A DNA stretch of 20,548 nucleotides, taken from NCBI GenBank assembly GCA_043813895.1, contig JBDRKQ010000093.1, forward strand, positions 1 through 20,548. The letters are read 5' to 3'. Made by a program: the position numbers and the translations under genes. A model generated the notes under the pieces. The model ran no database searches and had not been told where the DNA came from. It worked only from the letters and a program-made list of their open reading frames with translations. This document shows positions 13,944-20,548 of the stretch, in pieces (the first letter of the stretch is position 1; each line of letters begins with the position of its first letter). This DNA comes from CAZTAR01 sp043813895. Its GTDB lineage: Bacteria > Planctomycetota > Phycisphaerae > UBA1845 > UTPLA1.

Positions 13944-16463
13944 ATGAAACTCGCGTTTTCTTTCGGCGACCGGACAATCGATCAGGCGGTCAAGCGAATC
14001 AACGCTATTCGCAGTGTGGCCGTCATTGGCGCCGGTACCATGGGCCATGGGATCGCCATCGACCTGCTGAGCAAGACGGACTATGACGTGATTCTCCTGG
14101 ACGTGCAGTCCGAGGCGCTCCAGCGGGCCGAGGCGAGGCTCACGAAACTCTGGCAACAGCGGGTTAAGGCCGCGCAATTGCGCGAAGAGGATGCCGAACG
14201 GTTGAAGGATCGCGTCACCTATACACAGGATTACAAGGATATCTGGCAAGCCGACATCGTGTGGGAGGTCGCCACGGAGCGGGCAGACATCAAGGCCAAG
14301 ATCTTCGAGACGATCGAGAGGACGGTCGATCCCGACCATGTCGCGGCCGTCTTCTCCAATACGTCCTCACACACGACCGCGGAGTTGGCGGTCCTTTTCA
14401 AGACAGACGCCTTTCGCAGCAAGTTCCTGACCGTGCACGGGTACTTCCCCTTCGAGGCCAACCGCCTCATCGATGTGATGAAGGGCAAGTATGCATCGAG
14501 CGAGACCTTCGCCTTGGGTGTCACCTTCGCCGATCAGATCCTCGAAAAGACGGTCATCGCCCTGCCGATCGACCATCACGGATATCTGACCGACCCGATC
14601 TTCCAGGGCATGGCGGCAATCATTTCGTGGGACGTCAAGACTGCCCGAGATATCGTCGAACTCGGCGGGCTTTGGGACTTGTTCACGGCCAATCCCTTCA
14701 CAGTCTTGGATCAGACCGGCCACATGCCCTATACGGAGTCCTCCCGACACATGGGGCAGGCGCTCCCCGAAACCGACCGACTTCGCAAACTGTACGATCG
14801 CAAGGGCAAGCACTATCCCGACTGGATCGCCAAGTTGGAGAAGAGCGGTCACATTGGCGTCGGCTCGCCAGATCGTAAGGGGTTCTACACGTGGAGCGAG
14901 GGCGGACGACCCAGGCCGGAGGGCGTGCTCGATCCCGCCGGTGGAAAGTACGTGCCGATCGCCCAGACGCGGCGTGCGGAGTTCTGGTCTTTTCACGAGG
15001 CGGCCGCGCGCGACCGGCGAGCGGGCAAGATCAAGAGCGCCGAGTCGCTCGTGCACGTCGCCTGTGCGGACGACGCGGGTGGACGGGCCTTCCGGCGATA
15101 CGCGCTGCCCATCCTGCTATACGCGCTCGACATGATCCAGGATGGATTCGCCACGCCCGGGCAAGTCAACATCTCGACCCGGGCAGGGCTTCGATATAAA
15201 GTCGGCATCGTCGAGATCGTCGACGCGTTCATCGACCGGCTGACCATCGACGGTTTCCTCGACTTGGTCCGTCGCGCGCAGGGCGAAAACGCTGACGATC
15301 CGATCTTCGTCGAGATGCTCGACGTTGACGGTGACGCCGGGCCGCGAAAGGGCCGACCCTCTCTCTTGCACGAGATGAAGAAGCGAGATCTCAACCGTCT
15401 TCTCGGGTATGGTAAGTACTTCGGCACACCCGTGGCGGGACTGGACTTGAAGACCGGCGAGTACCACGGGTGCTACCTCGACCTCAAGTTCATCGAGCCA
15501 TCTCCACGGACGCGCACGTGCGCGATCGTGTTCAACAGCCCGATGCGCGGCAATGTTTGGAACCGTGCCTCGCTCGACCAGCTTGCCCATGCGTTCGGGC
15601 GCGTGCTCAACCTTCACCGCAGTGGCCGTTGCGGCGCGGTCCTCTTTGCTGCTGCCGGTACGGGGATGCGGATGCTCGGTGCGGACGCCCGCGAGTTCAA
15701 CCGTGGCTGGTTCGAGCGGGAGAAGGGGTATGTCCCGCTGACTGAATCACAGGCCGCCGCGTTCACACGCCACGGCATGGAGTTGTTCCGGCTCATTCAG
15801 AAGAGCCCCGTGGCGACTGTCGGTGCGTTCGGTGAGAAGTGGGGCGGCGGCGCCGAGTTTACCTACTTCCTCGATCTTCGCTACGACGTGCGGGCGGAAG
15901 GTTTCATGTTCGACACGCTCGAACGTAAGACCGTGTGGCAACCCAAGAACACCTACAACCAGCCCGAATTGGACTACGCCATTCTCGGCGGATTCGGCGC
16001 AGCCGGGGAATTACGGCGGCTCGGCTTCGGCGATTCGGCCATCATCGAGCTCTTCGACCAGGGCCTGACCGCGGACCGGGCCTATCAAGTTGGGTTGTGT
16101 AACGCCGTCTTCGATGATGAGCTGGAATGCCTGCGTCGGGGCTACGAGCGCGCGCGCCTGATGGCGAAGGACGCGCCGTATTCGCGTGCCCTCTTCAAGC
16201 TGCAACTCGCACGAGGCATCGATGACGAAGCGCTCGCCCGGGAAACCGGCGAGGTCTTCAATCCGAAGAAGAACCCGTTTATCAGCACCGGGCTCCTCGC
16301 GCTGCTCGACCGCGGCGCCCGCGCGCCGAAGATGGATTACGCGTGCCGGGACGTCGTGCTGCCGGGCTGGCAATACCCGACAGAGGACGATGAGATCGAG
16401 CCGGATGCGGGTGATGATGCAGCCGGCTCCGCCGGGCATTCTGAGGGGACAATCGGCAAGTGA
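13944..16463 (+). CDS. 3-hydroxyacyl-CoA dehydrogenase / enoyl-CoA hydratase fusion
   Basis: The 839-residue protein joins two beta-oxidation activities in the order dehydrogenase then hydratase, the reverse of FadB. Residues 22-200 form the NAD domain with GAGTMG (29-34), E108 and H165 in VHGYFPFEANRL. Two dehydrogenase C-terminal segments follow (about 205-330, ending in GSPDRKGFYTW, and 385-450 with LDMIQDGFATPGQ). Residues 510-745 are a crotonase domain with GMRMLGADAREF and GEKWGGGAEF (G634-E638); the second catalytic region is only loosely conserved (QPELDYAILGGFG). An acidic tail ends the protein. ATG 13944 follows GAGGA by 7 bases. This order is known from archaeal and some bacterial bifunctional enzymes. 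It fits hydration and oxidation of enoyl-CoA intermediates after ring opening. The stop overlaps a GTG that could extend the next gene. Confidence 0.88.
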   Translation: MKLAFSFGDRTIDQAVKRINAIRSVAVIGAGTMGHGIAIDLLSKTDYDVILLDVQSEALQRAEARLTKLWQQRVKAAQLREEDAERLKDRVTYTQDYKDIWQADIVWEVATERADIKAKIFETIERTVDPDHVAAVFSNTSSHTTAELAVLFKTDAFRSKFLTVHGYFPFEANRLIDVMKGKYASSETFALGVTFADQILEKTVIALPIDHHGYLTDPIFQGMAAIISWDVKTARDIVELGGLWDLFTANPFTVLDQTGHMPYTESSRHMGQALPETDRLRKLYDRKGKHYPDWIAKLEKSGHIGVGSPDRKGFYTWSEGGRPRPEGVLDPAGGKYVPIAQTRRAEFWSFHEAAARDRRAGKIKSAESLVHVACADDAGGRAFRRYALPILLYALDMIQDGFATPGQVNISTRAGLRYKVGIVEIVDAFIDRLTIDGFLDLVRRAQGENADDPIFVEMLDVDGDAGPRKGRPSLLHEMKKRDLNRLLGYGKYFGTPVAGLDLKTGEYHGCYLDLKFIEPSPRTRTCAIVFNSPMRGNVWNRASLDQLAHAFGRVLNLHRSGRCGAVLFAAAGTGMRMLGADAREFNRGWFEREKGYVPLTESQAAAFTRHGMELFRLIQKSPVATVGAFGEKWGGGAEFTYFLDLRYDVRAEGFMFDTLERKTVWQPKNTYNQPELDYAILGGFGAAGELRRLGFGDSAIIELFDQGLTADRAYQVGLCNAVFDDELECLRRGYERARLMAKDAPYSRALFKLQLARGIDDEALARETGEVFNPKKNPFISTGLLALLDRGARAPKMDYACRDVVLPGWQYPTEDDEIEPDAGDDAAGSAGHSEGTIGK

Positions 16464-16543
16464 GTGGAACATGTTCATCCTGCGGCGGACCGGGTCGAGG
16501 CCCGGAACCGACCGAGCATATGACCGGTAAGGGAGACGGCGTT

Positions 16544-17698
16544 ATGTCGAATCAGGCCGTGCTTGATCAGGAGACGTTCAAGACGTTTCGCAATTGGCGG
16601 GTGAACCGCGCCCAGTATGCCAAAGAATGGAAACAACGAACGGGACGAAAAATCATCGGGTACTTCTGCACGTATGCCCCCGAGGAACTCATCTACGCCG
16701 CCGGCGTTTTGCCGGTCCGCATCCTCGGCACGCACGAAGTGCAGGACGTTACCGAACCGCATATCTTCGCCATGTTCTGTCCGTTCTGCCGGGACTGCCT
16801 GGCGCAAGGGCTCAAGGGGCGGTTCAACTACCTGGACGGCATCACGATCGCCCAGTCCTGTTTGCATGTCCGTCAGGCCTTCACCAGTTGGCAGAAGCAC
16901 ATCCCGATGGAGTACAGCTACTACCTGCCCATGCCGCATCACGTGCAGAGCCCACGGGCCGCCCCGTTTCTGGCCAAGGAAATCGCCTTGTTCAGGGAGT
17001 CGCTGGAGCAGTGGCTGGGCAGGAAGATCGAAGATCAGGCCATCGAGGACGCGATCGAGGTCTACAACCTGAACCGCCGGTTGATGTGGGATGTTTTCAA
17101 GCTGCGTCAAGGCGACTGCCCCCCGCTGACCGGCGAAGAGGCGATGGAGATCGTGCTCTCTTCGCAGATGGTCGACAAGCAGGAGCACAACGCCGCACTC
17201 GAGACCCTGCTGGGCAAGCTGCCCAACCGCGAAACCAGCCGCGAGACCGGAACACGATTGATGATCCTCGGCAGCGAGGATGACGACGTCGAGTTCATCA
17301 GAATGGTCGAATCCTGCGGCGCTACATTCGTGACCGACGACCACTGCACCGGCACGCGATACTTCTGGAACAACGTCGAACCCGGCGGAGACCCGATCAC
17401 CCGGATTGCGGACCGCTACGTGAAGCGAGTTCCCTGTCCCACGAAAGACTGGCCGAACAGGACCCGGGTCAACCATGTGGTCGAGTTGGCGAAGAAGTAC
17501 GGTGTCCAGGGCGCGATCGTCATGCAGCAGAAGTTCTGCGACCCGCACGAGATCGACACGCCCGCCTTGACCAAGGCCTTGCGAGGCGCGGGGATCAAGA
17601 CCCTGTTCCTGGAGTTTGACGTTACTGTACCGATTGGGCAGTTCAAGGTCAGAGTCGAGGCGTTCCTCGAAATGCTCCAGGAAGACGACCTGTTCTAG
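16544..17698 (+). CDS. bzdN: Benzoyl-CoA reductase subunit N/C (class I)
   Basis: This 384-residue subunit belongs to the 2-hydroxyacyl-CoA dehydratase/benzoyl-CoA reductase family and, with subunit O, would form the module that binds benzoyl-CoA and Fe-S clusters for two-electron ring reduction. Key cysteines are C42 (FCTYAPEE), C79, C82 and C85 (CPFCRDC) and C106. Size fits Thauera BcrC, Rhodopseudomonas BadD and Azoarcus BzdN. The start at 16544 follows GGGAG by 8 bases. An in-frame GTG at 16460 overlaps the previous stop (GTGA) and would add 28 residues with CSSCGG; it is considered less likely but possible. It is followed after 50 bases by subunit O. The N-O-P-Q order and small third subunit favour the Azoarcus Bzd subtype. 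Confidence 0.9.
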   Translation: MSNQAVLDQETFKTFRNWRVNRAQYAKEWKQRTGRKIIGYFCTYAPEELIYAAGVLPVRILGTHEVQDVTEPHIFAMFCPFCRDCLAQGLKGRFNYLDGITIAQSCLHVRQAFTSWQKHIPMEYSYYLPMPHHVQSPRAAPFLAKEIALFRESLEQWLGRKIEDQAIEDAIEVYNLNRRLMWDVFKLRQGDCPPLTGEEAMEIVLSSQMVDKQEHNAALETLLGKLPNRETSRETGTRLMILGSEDDDVEFIRMVESCGATFVTDDHCTGTRYFWNNVEPGGDPITRIADRYVKRVPCPTKDWPNRTRVNHVVELAKKYGVQGAIVMQQKFCDPHEIDTPALTKALRGAGIKTLFLEFDVTVPIGQFKVRVEAFLEMLQEDDLF

Positions 17699-17748
17699 GA
17701 GGATGAGAATCCGGCCGGCCACGGCCTTGTTGAAAGGACCGCATCGCG

Positions 17749-19056
17749 ATGCAACAGAAAGTGAGATACAAGACGGCTCCCTTGAAGTGCTGGCAGAAGG
17801 CGAAGGAGCTGCGCACGAAATACTACGAAGATTACGCGAAGGCCCACGATCGCGGCGGCCTGAGATGGGCCGGCGGTGCGTGGACCTTCAGCGCGATTCC
17901 TTCCGGCCTCGGAGAGGATGTGTGGAGCCTGACCAGCGAGCCCTATGCCGCCGGCATCGCCTTCCAGAAGGACCTGTCGCTTCGATGCCTCGAAGCTGCC
18001 GAGAAGGCGGGCTACGCACGGGACCTGTGCTCCTACATGCGTAACTACTGGGGATCGGTCCTGCTCAACGAGTATGCTTTCGGCGGGCCCTTCCCCAAGC
18101 CCGACTTCATCTGGCAGGATCACATCTGTTGCAGCCACGCGAAGTGGTACCAGGTCGTGAGCGATCTCGAAGGCGGAATCCCGAACTTCTGCGTGGATGT
18201 GGCCGTGGGGCCGTACAAGGACGTCGCGCCCCACAAGATCGACTACTTGGTCGGCCAGTTCCAAGACGGCATCGAGTGGCTGGAGAAAACGACGGGCCGG
18301 GAATACAACGACGAGCTTCTAATCGAGGCGGTCAAAAACGAGTTTCGCAGCACATCCCTCTGGGCGGAAATCTGCGCGCTCAACAAACACATCCCCGCGC
18401 CGCTCGAAGAGAAGAGCATGTACTCGCTCTACGTGCTTGGAACGCTCAACAAGCACGACCGCGTCATCGCCGACTTCTACGCCGAGCTGCTCGACGAGGT
18501 CAAGGAGCGAGTTGCGCAGGGCATCGCCGCCATCCCCAATGAGCAGTGCCGCCTCATGAGCGACACGCAGCCGCCGTGGGGCTTTCTCAAGATCTTCCGC
18601 TACATGGAGGAGTATGGCGCGATTTCCGTCGGCTCTCTCTACACGTTCGGCCTCATCGGGATTTGGGAAGACAAGGCCGACGGATCGTGGGGGCCGCGCA
18701 CGACGCCGATGGACCTCGGAATCGAAATCAAGGATCGTGACCAGGCGTTGCGACTGTATGCCGACTGGACCCTCAGCAAGCCCGAGTGGCAGCACTTCTA
18801 TTCCCCGCATCTCAAGACCGAGATGATGATCAAGATCGCCAAGCAGTGGAGCCTGAATGGCGTCCTGCTGCACTACAATCGTGGCTGCGAAGGTCTGTCG
18901 TTGGGCATCGCGGAAAACAGGCTGGGCCTGATCGAGGCTGGCTACCCAGTCATGTCGTTTGAAGGAAACATGGGGGACGAGCGAGAGTTCGACGAGGCCC
19001 GAGTAAAGACCCGCTTCGATGCCTTCATGGAAACTCTGGGCGTGAAGCGGCAATGA
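17749..19056 (+). CDS. bzdO: Benzoyl-CoA reductase subunit O/B (class I)
   Basis: This 435-residue protein is the partner of the preceding subunit and shares the dehydratase/reductase fold; Thauera BcrB and Azoarcus BzdO are of similar length. Cysteines likely to hold an Fe-S cluster include C94 in DLCSYMRNYWG and C127-C128 in HICCSH. YNRGCEGLSLG and the segment GYPVMSFEGNMGD near the C-terminus are typical of family B subunits. ATG 17749 follows AAAGGA by 10 bases. The stop is followed immediately by a heptad repeat and then the activator subunit, all on one strand, so the four genes should form one transcript despite the repeat. Confidence 0.91.
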   Translation: MQQKVRYKTAPLKCWQKAKELRTKYYEDYAKAHDRGGLRWAGGAWTFSAIPSGLGEDVWSLTSEPYAAGIAFQKDLSLRCLEAAEKAGYARDLCSYMRNYWGSVLLNEYAFGGPFPKPDFIWQDHICCSHAKWYQVVSDLEGGIPNFCVDVAVGPYKDVAPHKIDYLVGQFQDGIEWLEKTTGREYNDELLIEAVKNEFRSTSLWAEICALNKHIPAPLEEKSMYSLYVLGTLNKHDRVIADFYAELLDEVKERVAQGIAAIPNEQCRLMSDTQPPWGFLKIFRYMEEYGAISVGSLYTFGLIGIWEDKADGSWGPRTTPMDLGIEIKDRDQALRLYADWTLSKPEWQHFYSPHLKTEMMIKIAKQWSLNGVLLHYNRGCEGLSLGIAENRLGLIEAGYPVMSFEGNMGDEREFDEARVKTRFDAFMETLGVKRQ

Positions 19057-19058
19057 GG

Positions 19059-19100
19059 CCAATAGCCAATAGCTAACAGCTAATAGCTAATACCTAAATC
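19059..19100 (+). repeat. Heptad repeat, consensus CYAAYAG, six units
   Basis: CCAATAG, CCAATAG, CTAACAG, CTAATAG, CTAATAC and CTAAATC run in perfect 7-base register, starting 2 bases after the bzdO stop and ending about 20 bases before the next start codon. It is the complementary orientation of the family at 13709-13736. Confidence 0.85.
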
Positions 19101-19120
19101 GTTGTTGGAGACAGAACAGT

Positions 19121-19891
19121 ATGATTACAGCCGGCATTGATATCGGGGCAAAAACCGTCAAAGTCGTGTTGGTGGCCGATGGCAGGATTCTGGCGAAGAG
19201 CCTCGTCCCGGCCGGGATCAACACGGCCGCGGACACCGAGCAGGCCTATGATGAGGCGATAAAGGCGGCCGGCCTGGACAAGCACAAGATCGAGCGAGCC
19301 GTGGTCACGGGCACGGGCCGAAAGGACTGCACGATCACAAAGCGCGAGATTACCGAGGTCGGTGCTGCCGCAAAGGGGGCCGTTCACCTCCGCAAGTCGT
19401 GCAGGACCGTGATCGACGTCGGCGCAGAAGAGGGGCGTACGCTGCGGTGCGACGAGCGCGGAAAGGTGATCGACTTCGCCTTCAACGAGAAATGCGCCGC
19501 CGGGGCGGGTACCTTCGCCGAGGGGATGGCGCGGGCGCTCCAGGTTCCCCTCGAAGAACTGGGCGCCTTGGCGATGAAGTCCGAACATGCGGTGCAGATG
19601 AACGCGCAGTGTGCCGTCTTTGCAGAGTCTGAAGTCGTCACGTTGATACATTCAAAAACGCCCCGCCAGGACATCGCGCGGGCAGTGCTCGATGCCGTCG
19701 CCAGTCGGATCATCTCGATGGTCAGGAAAGTCGGCTTCGAGAAAGACATCGCCCTGATCGGCGGTGTGGCCCTCAATCCCGGTTTTGTCGAGGCGATGAA
19801 GCGCGGCCTGGAGACGGACGTGCATGTGCTTGAAGACCCCGAGTACGTCGGCGCGCTTGGCGCGGCCCTGGCCGCAGCGGAGGCGGAGTAG
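19121..19891 (+). CDS. bzdP: Benzoyl-CoA reductase ATPase subunit P (activator type)
   Basis: The 256-residue product is a BadF/BadG/BcrA/BcrD-family ATPase with the sugar-kinase/Hsp70 fold. It hydrolyses ATP to push electrons at very low potential into the reductase. The first phosphate loop is GIDIGAKTVK (5-14), the second DVGAEEGR (99-106). The cluster cysteines, C125 in EKCAAGAG and C164 in NAQCAVFAESE, would bridge a 4Fe-4S cluster with the partner subunit. IGGVALNPG lies near the end. It is close in size to the homodimeric activator HgdC and shorter than Thauera BcrD or BcrA. I favour BzdP because of order and size; BcrD-like is the alternative. ATG 19121 follows GGAG by 10 bases. Confidence 0.82.
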   Translation: MITAGIDIGAKTVKVVLVADGRILAKSLVPAGINTAADTEQAYDEAIKAAGLDKHKIERAVVTGTGRKDCTITKREITEVGAAAKGAVHLRKSCRTVIDVGAEEGRTLRCDERGKVIDFAFNEKCAAGAGTFAEGMARALQVPLEELGALAMKSEHAVQMNAQCAVFAESEVVTLIHSKTPRQDIARAVLDAVASRIISMVRKVGFEKDIALIGGVALNPGFVEAMKRGLETDVHVLEDPEYVGALGAALAAAEAE

Positions 19892-19931
19892 ACATCGCAG
19901 GTTCGAGAAACCCAGTCAGGAGACAAATGCC

Positions 19932-20548
19932 TTGAGTGAAAAAAAGGAATTCTGGCGATGGAAAGAGTACCGCTGGCACGACGAGGCCATGGATTGGAAG
20001 GCTGCCGACATCGTCAGCGCCGGCGTGGACATCGGCTCGGTCAGTTCCCAGGCGGTCATCCTCCTGGACGGCAAGCTCTTCGCCTTCAGCAATCAGCGCA
20101 CCGGCTTCGACAGCCCGGAAAGTGCCAACAAAGCGATCAAGTGGGCCATGGAAGGCACAGGGATGAGCCTTGCGGACATCCACTTCACCGTGGGGACCGG
20201 TTACGGCAGGGTGAACGTGCCCTTCGCGAACAAGGCCATCACGGAGATCGCCTGTCATGCACGCGGCGGCAACTTCATGTACGGCCCCAGCGTGCGCACC
20301 ATATTGGATATGGGCGGGCAGGACTGTAAGGCGATTCGATGTGACGAACGGGGCAAGGTGGATGCGTTCCTCATGAACGACAAGTGCGCCGCCGGCACCG
20401 GACGGGGCATGGAGGTGTTCGCCGATTTGCTGGCGATTCCCATCGAGGAAGTGGGCGAGCTGTCGCTGTCGGTGGATGAGGAGCCCGAGCCTGTATCGAG
20501 TACGTGCGTTGTGTTTGCCAAGTCCGAGGCCTCGGGCCTCTTGCGCGA
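19932..20548 (+). CDS. bzdQ: Benzoyl-CoA reductase ATPase subunit Q or A, cut by window end
   Basis: An open frame of 205 codons runs off the window. It starts with TTG at 19932, 9 bases after AGGAG; no better in-frame start exists before the conserved region (ATG at codon 20 lacks a ribosome site). It begins with an aromatic and charged arm (EFWRWKEYRW), then GVDIGSVSSQ (31-40), the second phosphate loop DMGGQD (126-131), and cluster cysteines C152 in DKCAAGTG and C192 in STCVVFAKSE. It is the second ATPase subunit pairing with BzdP. Without the C-terminus I cannot tell a roughly 300-residue BzdQ from a roughly 440-residue BcrA; the gene order favours Q. Confidence 0.82.
   Translation, partial: MSEKKEFWRWKEYRWHDEAMDWKAADIVSAGVDIGSVSSQAVILLDGKLFAFSNQRTGFDSPESANKAIKWAMEGTGMSLADIHFTVGTGYGRVNVPFANKAITEIACHARGGNFMYGPSVRTILDMGGQDCKAIRCDERGKVDAFLMNDKCAAGTGRGMEVFADLLAIPIEEVGELSLSVDEEPEPVSSTCVVFAKSEASGLLR

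Noticed and set aside
16475..17722. Minus-strand open frame of 415 codons opposite bzdN
   Set aside because: Antisense shadow; the plus strand holds the conserved reductase subunit.
19936..20166. GTG-started 76-codon frame overlapping the last gene
   Set aside because: It is out of frame with the conserved ATPase sequence, which starts at TTG 19932 behind AGGAG.
1..20548. tRNA, rRNA, CRISPR arrays, riboswitches and transposase genes
   Set aside because: I looked for their typical structures and found none; the repeats present are short heptads and one palindromic element without spacers.

Overview
The window is GC-rich bacterial chromosome, densely coded, and reads as a catabolic island for anaerobic breakdown of aromatic acids through benzoyl-CoA. 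The best clue to the host is a small membrane protein (1559-2146, minus) ending in a CPSC...CPEC zinc ribbon. That tail style is very common in Planctomycetota, especially Phycisphaerae-like lineages. Heptameric intergenic repeats and a GGTGGTACGGGC-type hairpin element fit such a genome but do not prove it. The taxonomic call is an inference.

Layout. Minus strand, 132-2833: a four-gene unit read right to left (TetR-family regulator, zinc-ribbon membrane protein, FAD subunit and 2Fe-2S subunit of a molybdenum hydroxylase), closed by a hairpin terminator at 69-90. No molybdopterin subunit is present. A divergent control region (2834-3117) carries a good promoter on each strand, with the -35 boxes back to back. 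Plus strand, 3118 to the end: ring-opening hydrolase (Oah/BamA type), SDR reductase, lipoprotein, thiolase, dienoyl-CoA hydratase (Dch), hydroxyacyl-CoA dehydrogenase (Had), an 1139-residue three-part ligase fusion, a second thiolase, a 3-hydroxyacyl-CoA dehydrogenase/enoyl-CoA hydratase fusion, then four benzoyl-CoA reductase genes in the order N-O-P-Q. The last is cut by the window edge.

How it works together. The ATP-dependent (class I) reductase BzdNOPQ would reduce benzoyl-CoA to cyclohexa-1,5-diene-1-carbonyl-CoA. Dch adds water, Had oxidises the alcohol to 6-oxocyclohex-1-ene-1-carbonyl-CoA, and Oah opens the ring to 3-hydroxypimelyl-CoA. The SDR, the dehydrogenase/hydratase fusion and the two thiolases can then carry out beta-oxidation. 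The fused AMP-binding protein may activate an aromatic or carboxylic acid; its substrate cannot be read from sequence. The minus-strand hydroxylase subunits may feed substituted aromatics in, but they lack both the catalytic subunit and the extra Fe-S cluster of classical 4-hydroxybenzoyl-CoA reductase. No ferredoxin and no conventional benzoate-CoA ligase are seen.

Most unusual items: the three-part fusion (reductase-like Rossmann-type domain, DUF2889, AMP-binding ligase), a lipoprotein inside the catabolic operon whose ribosome binding site lies in a heptad repeat, and a palindromic element that appears to have landed inside a heptad-repeat array at 13709-13908.
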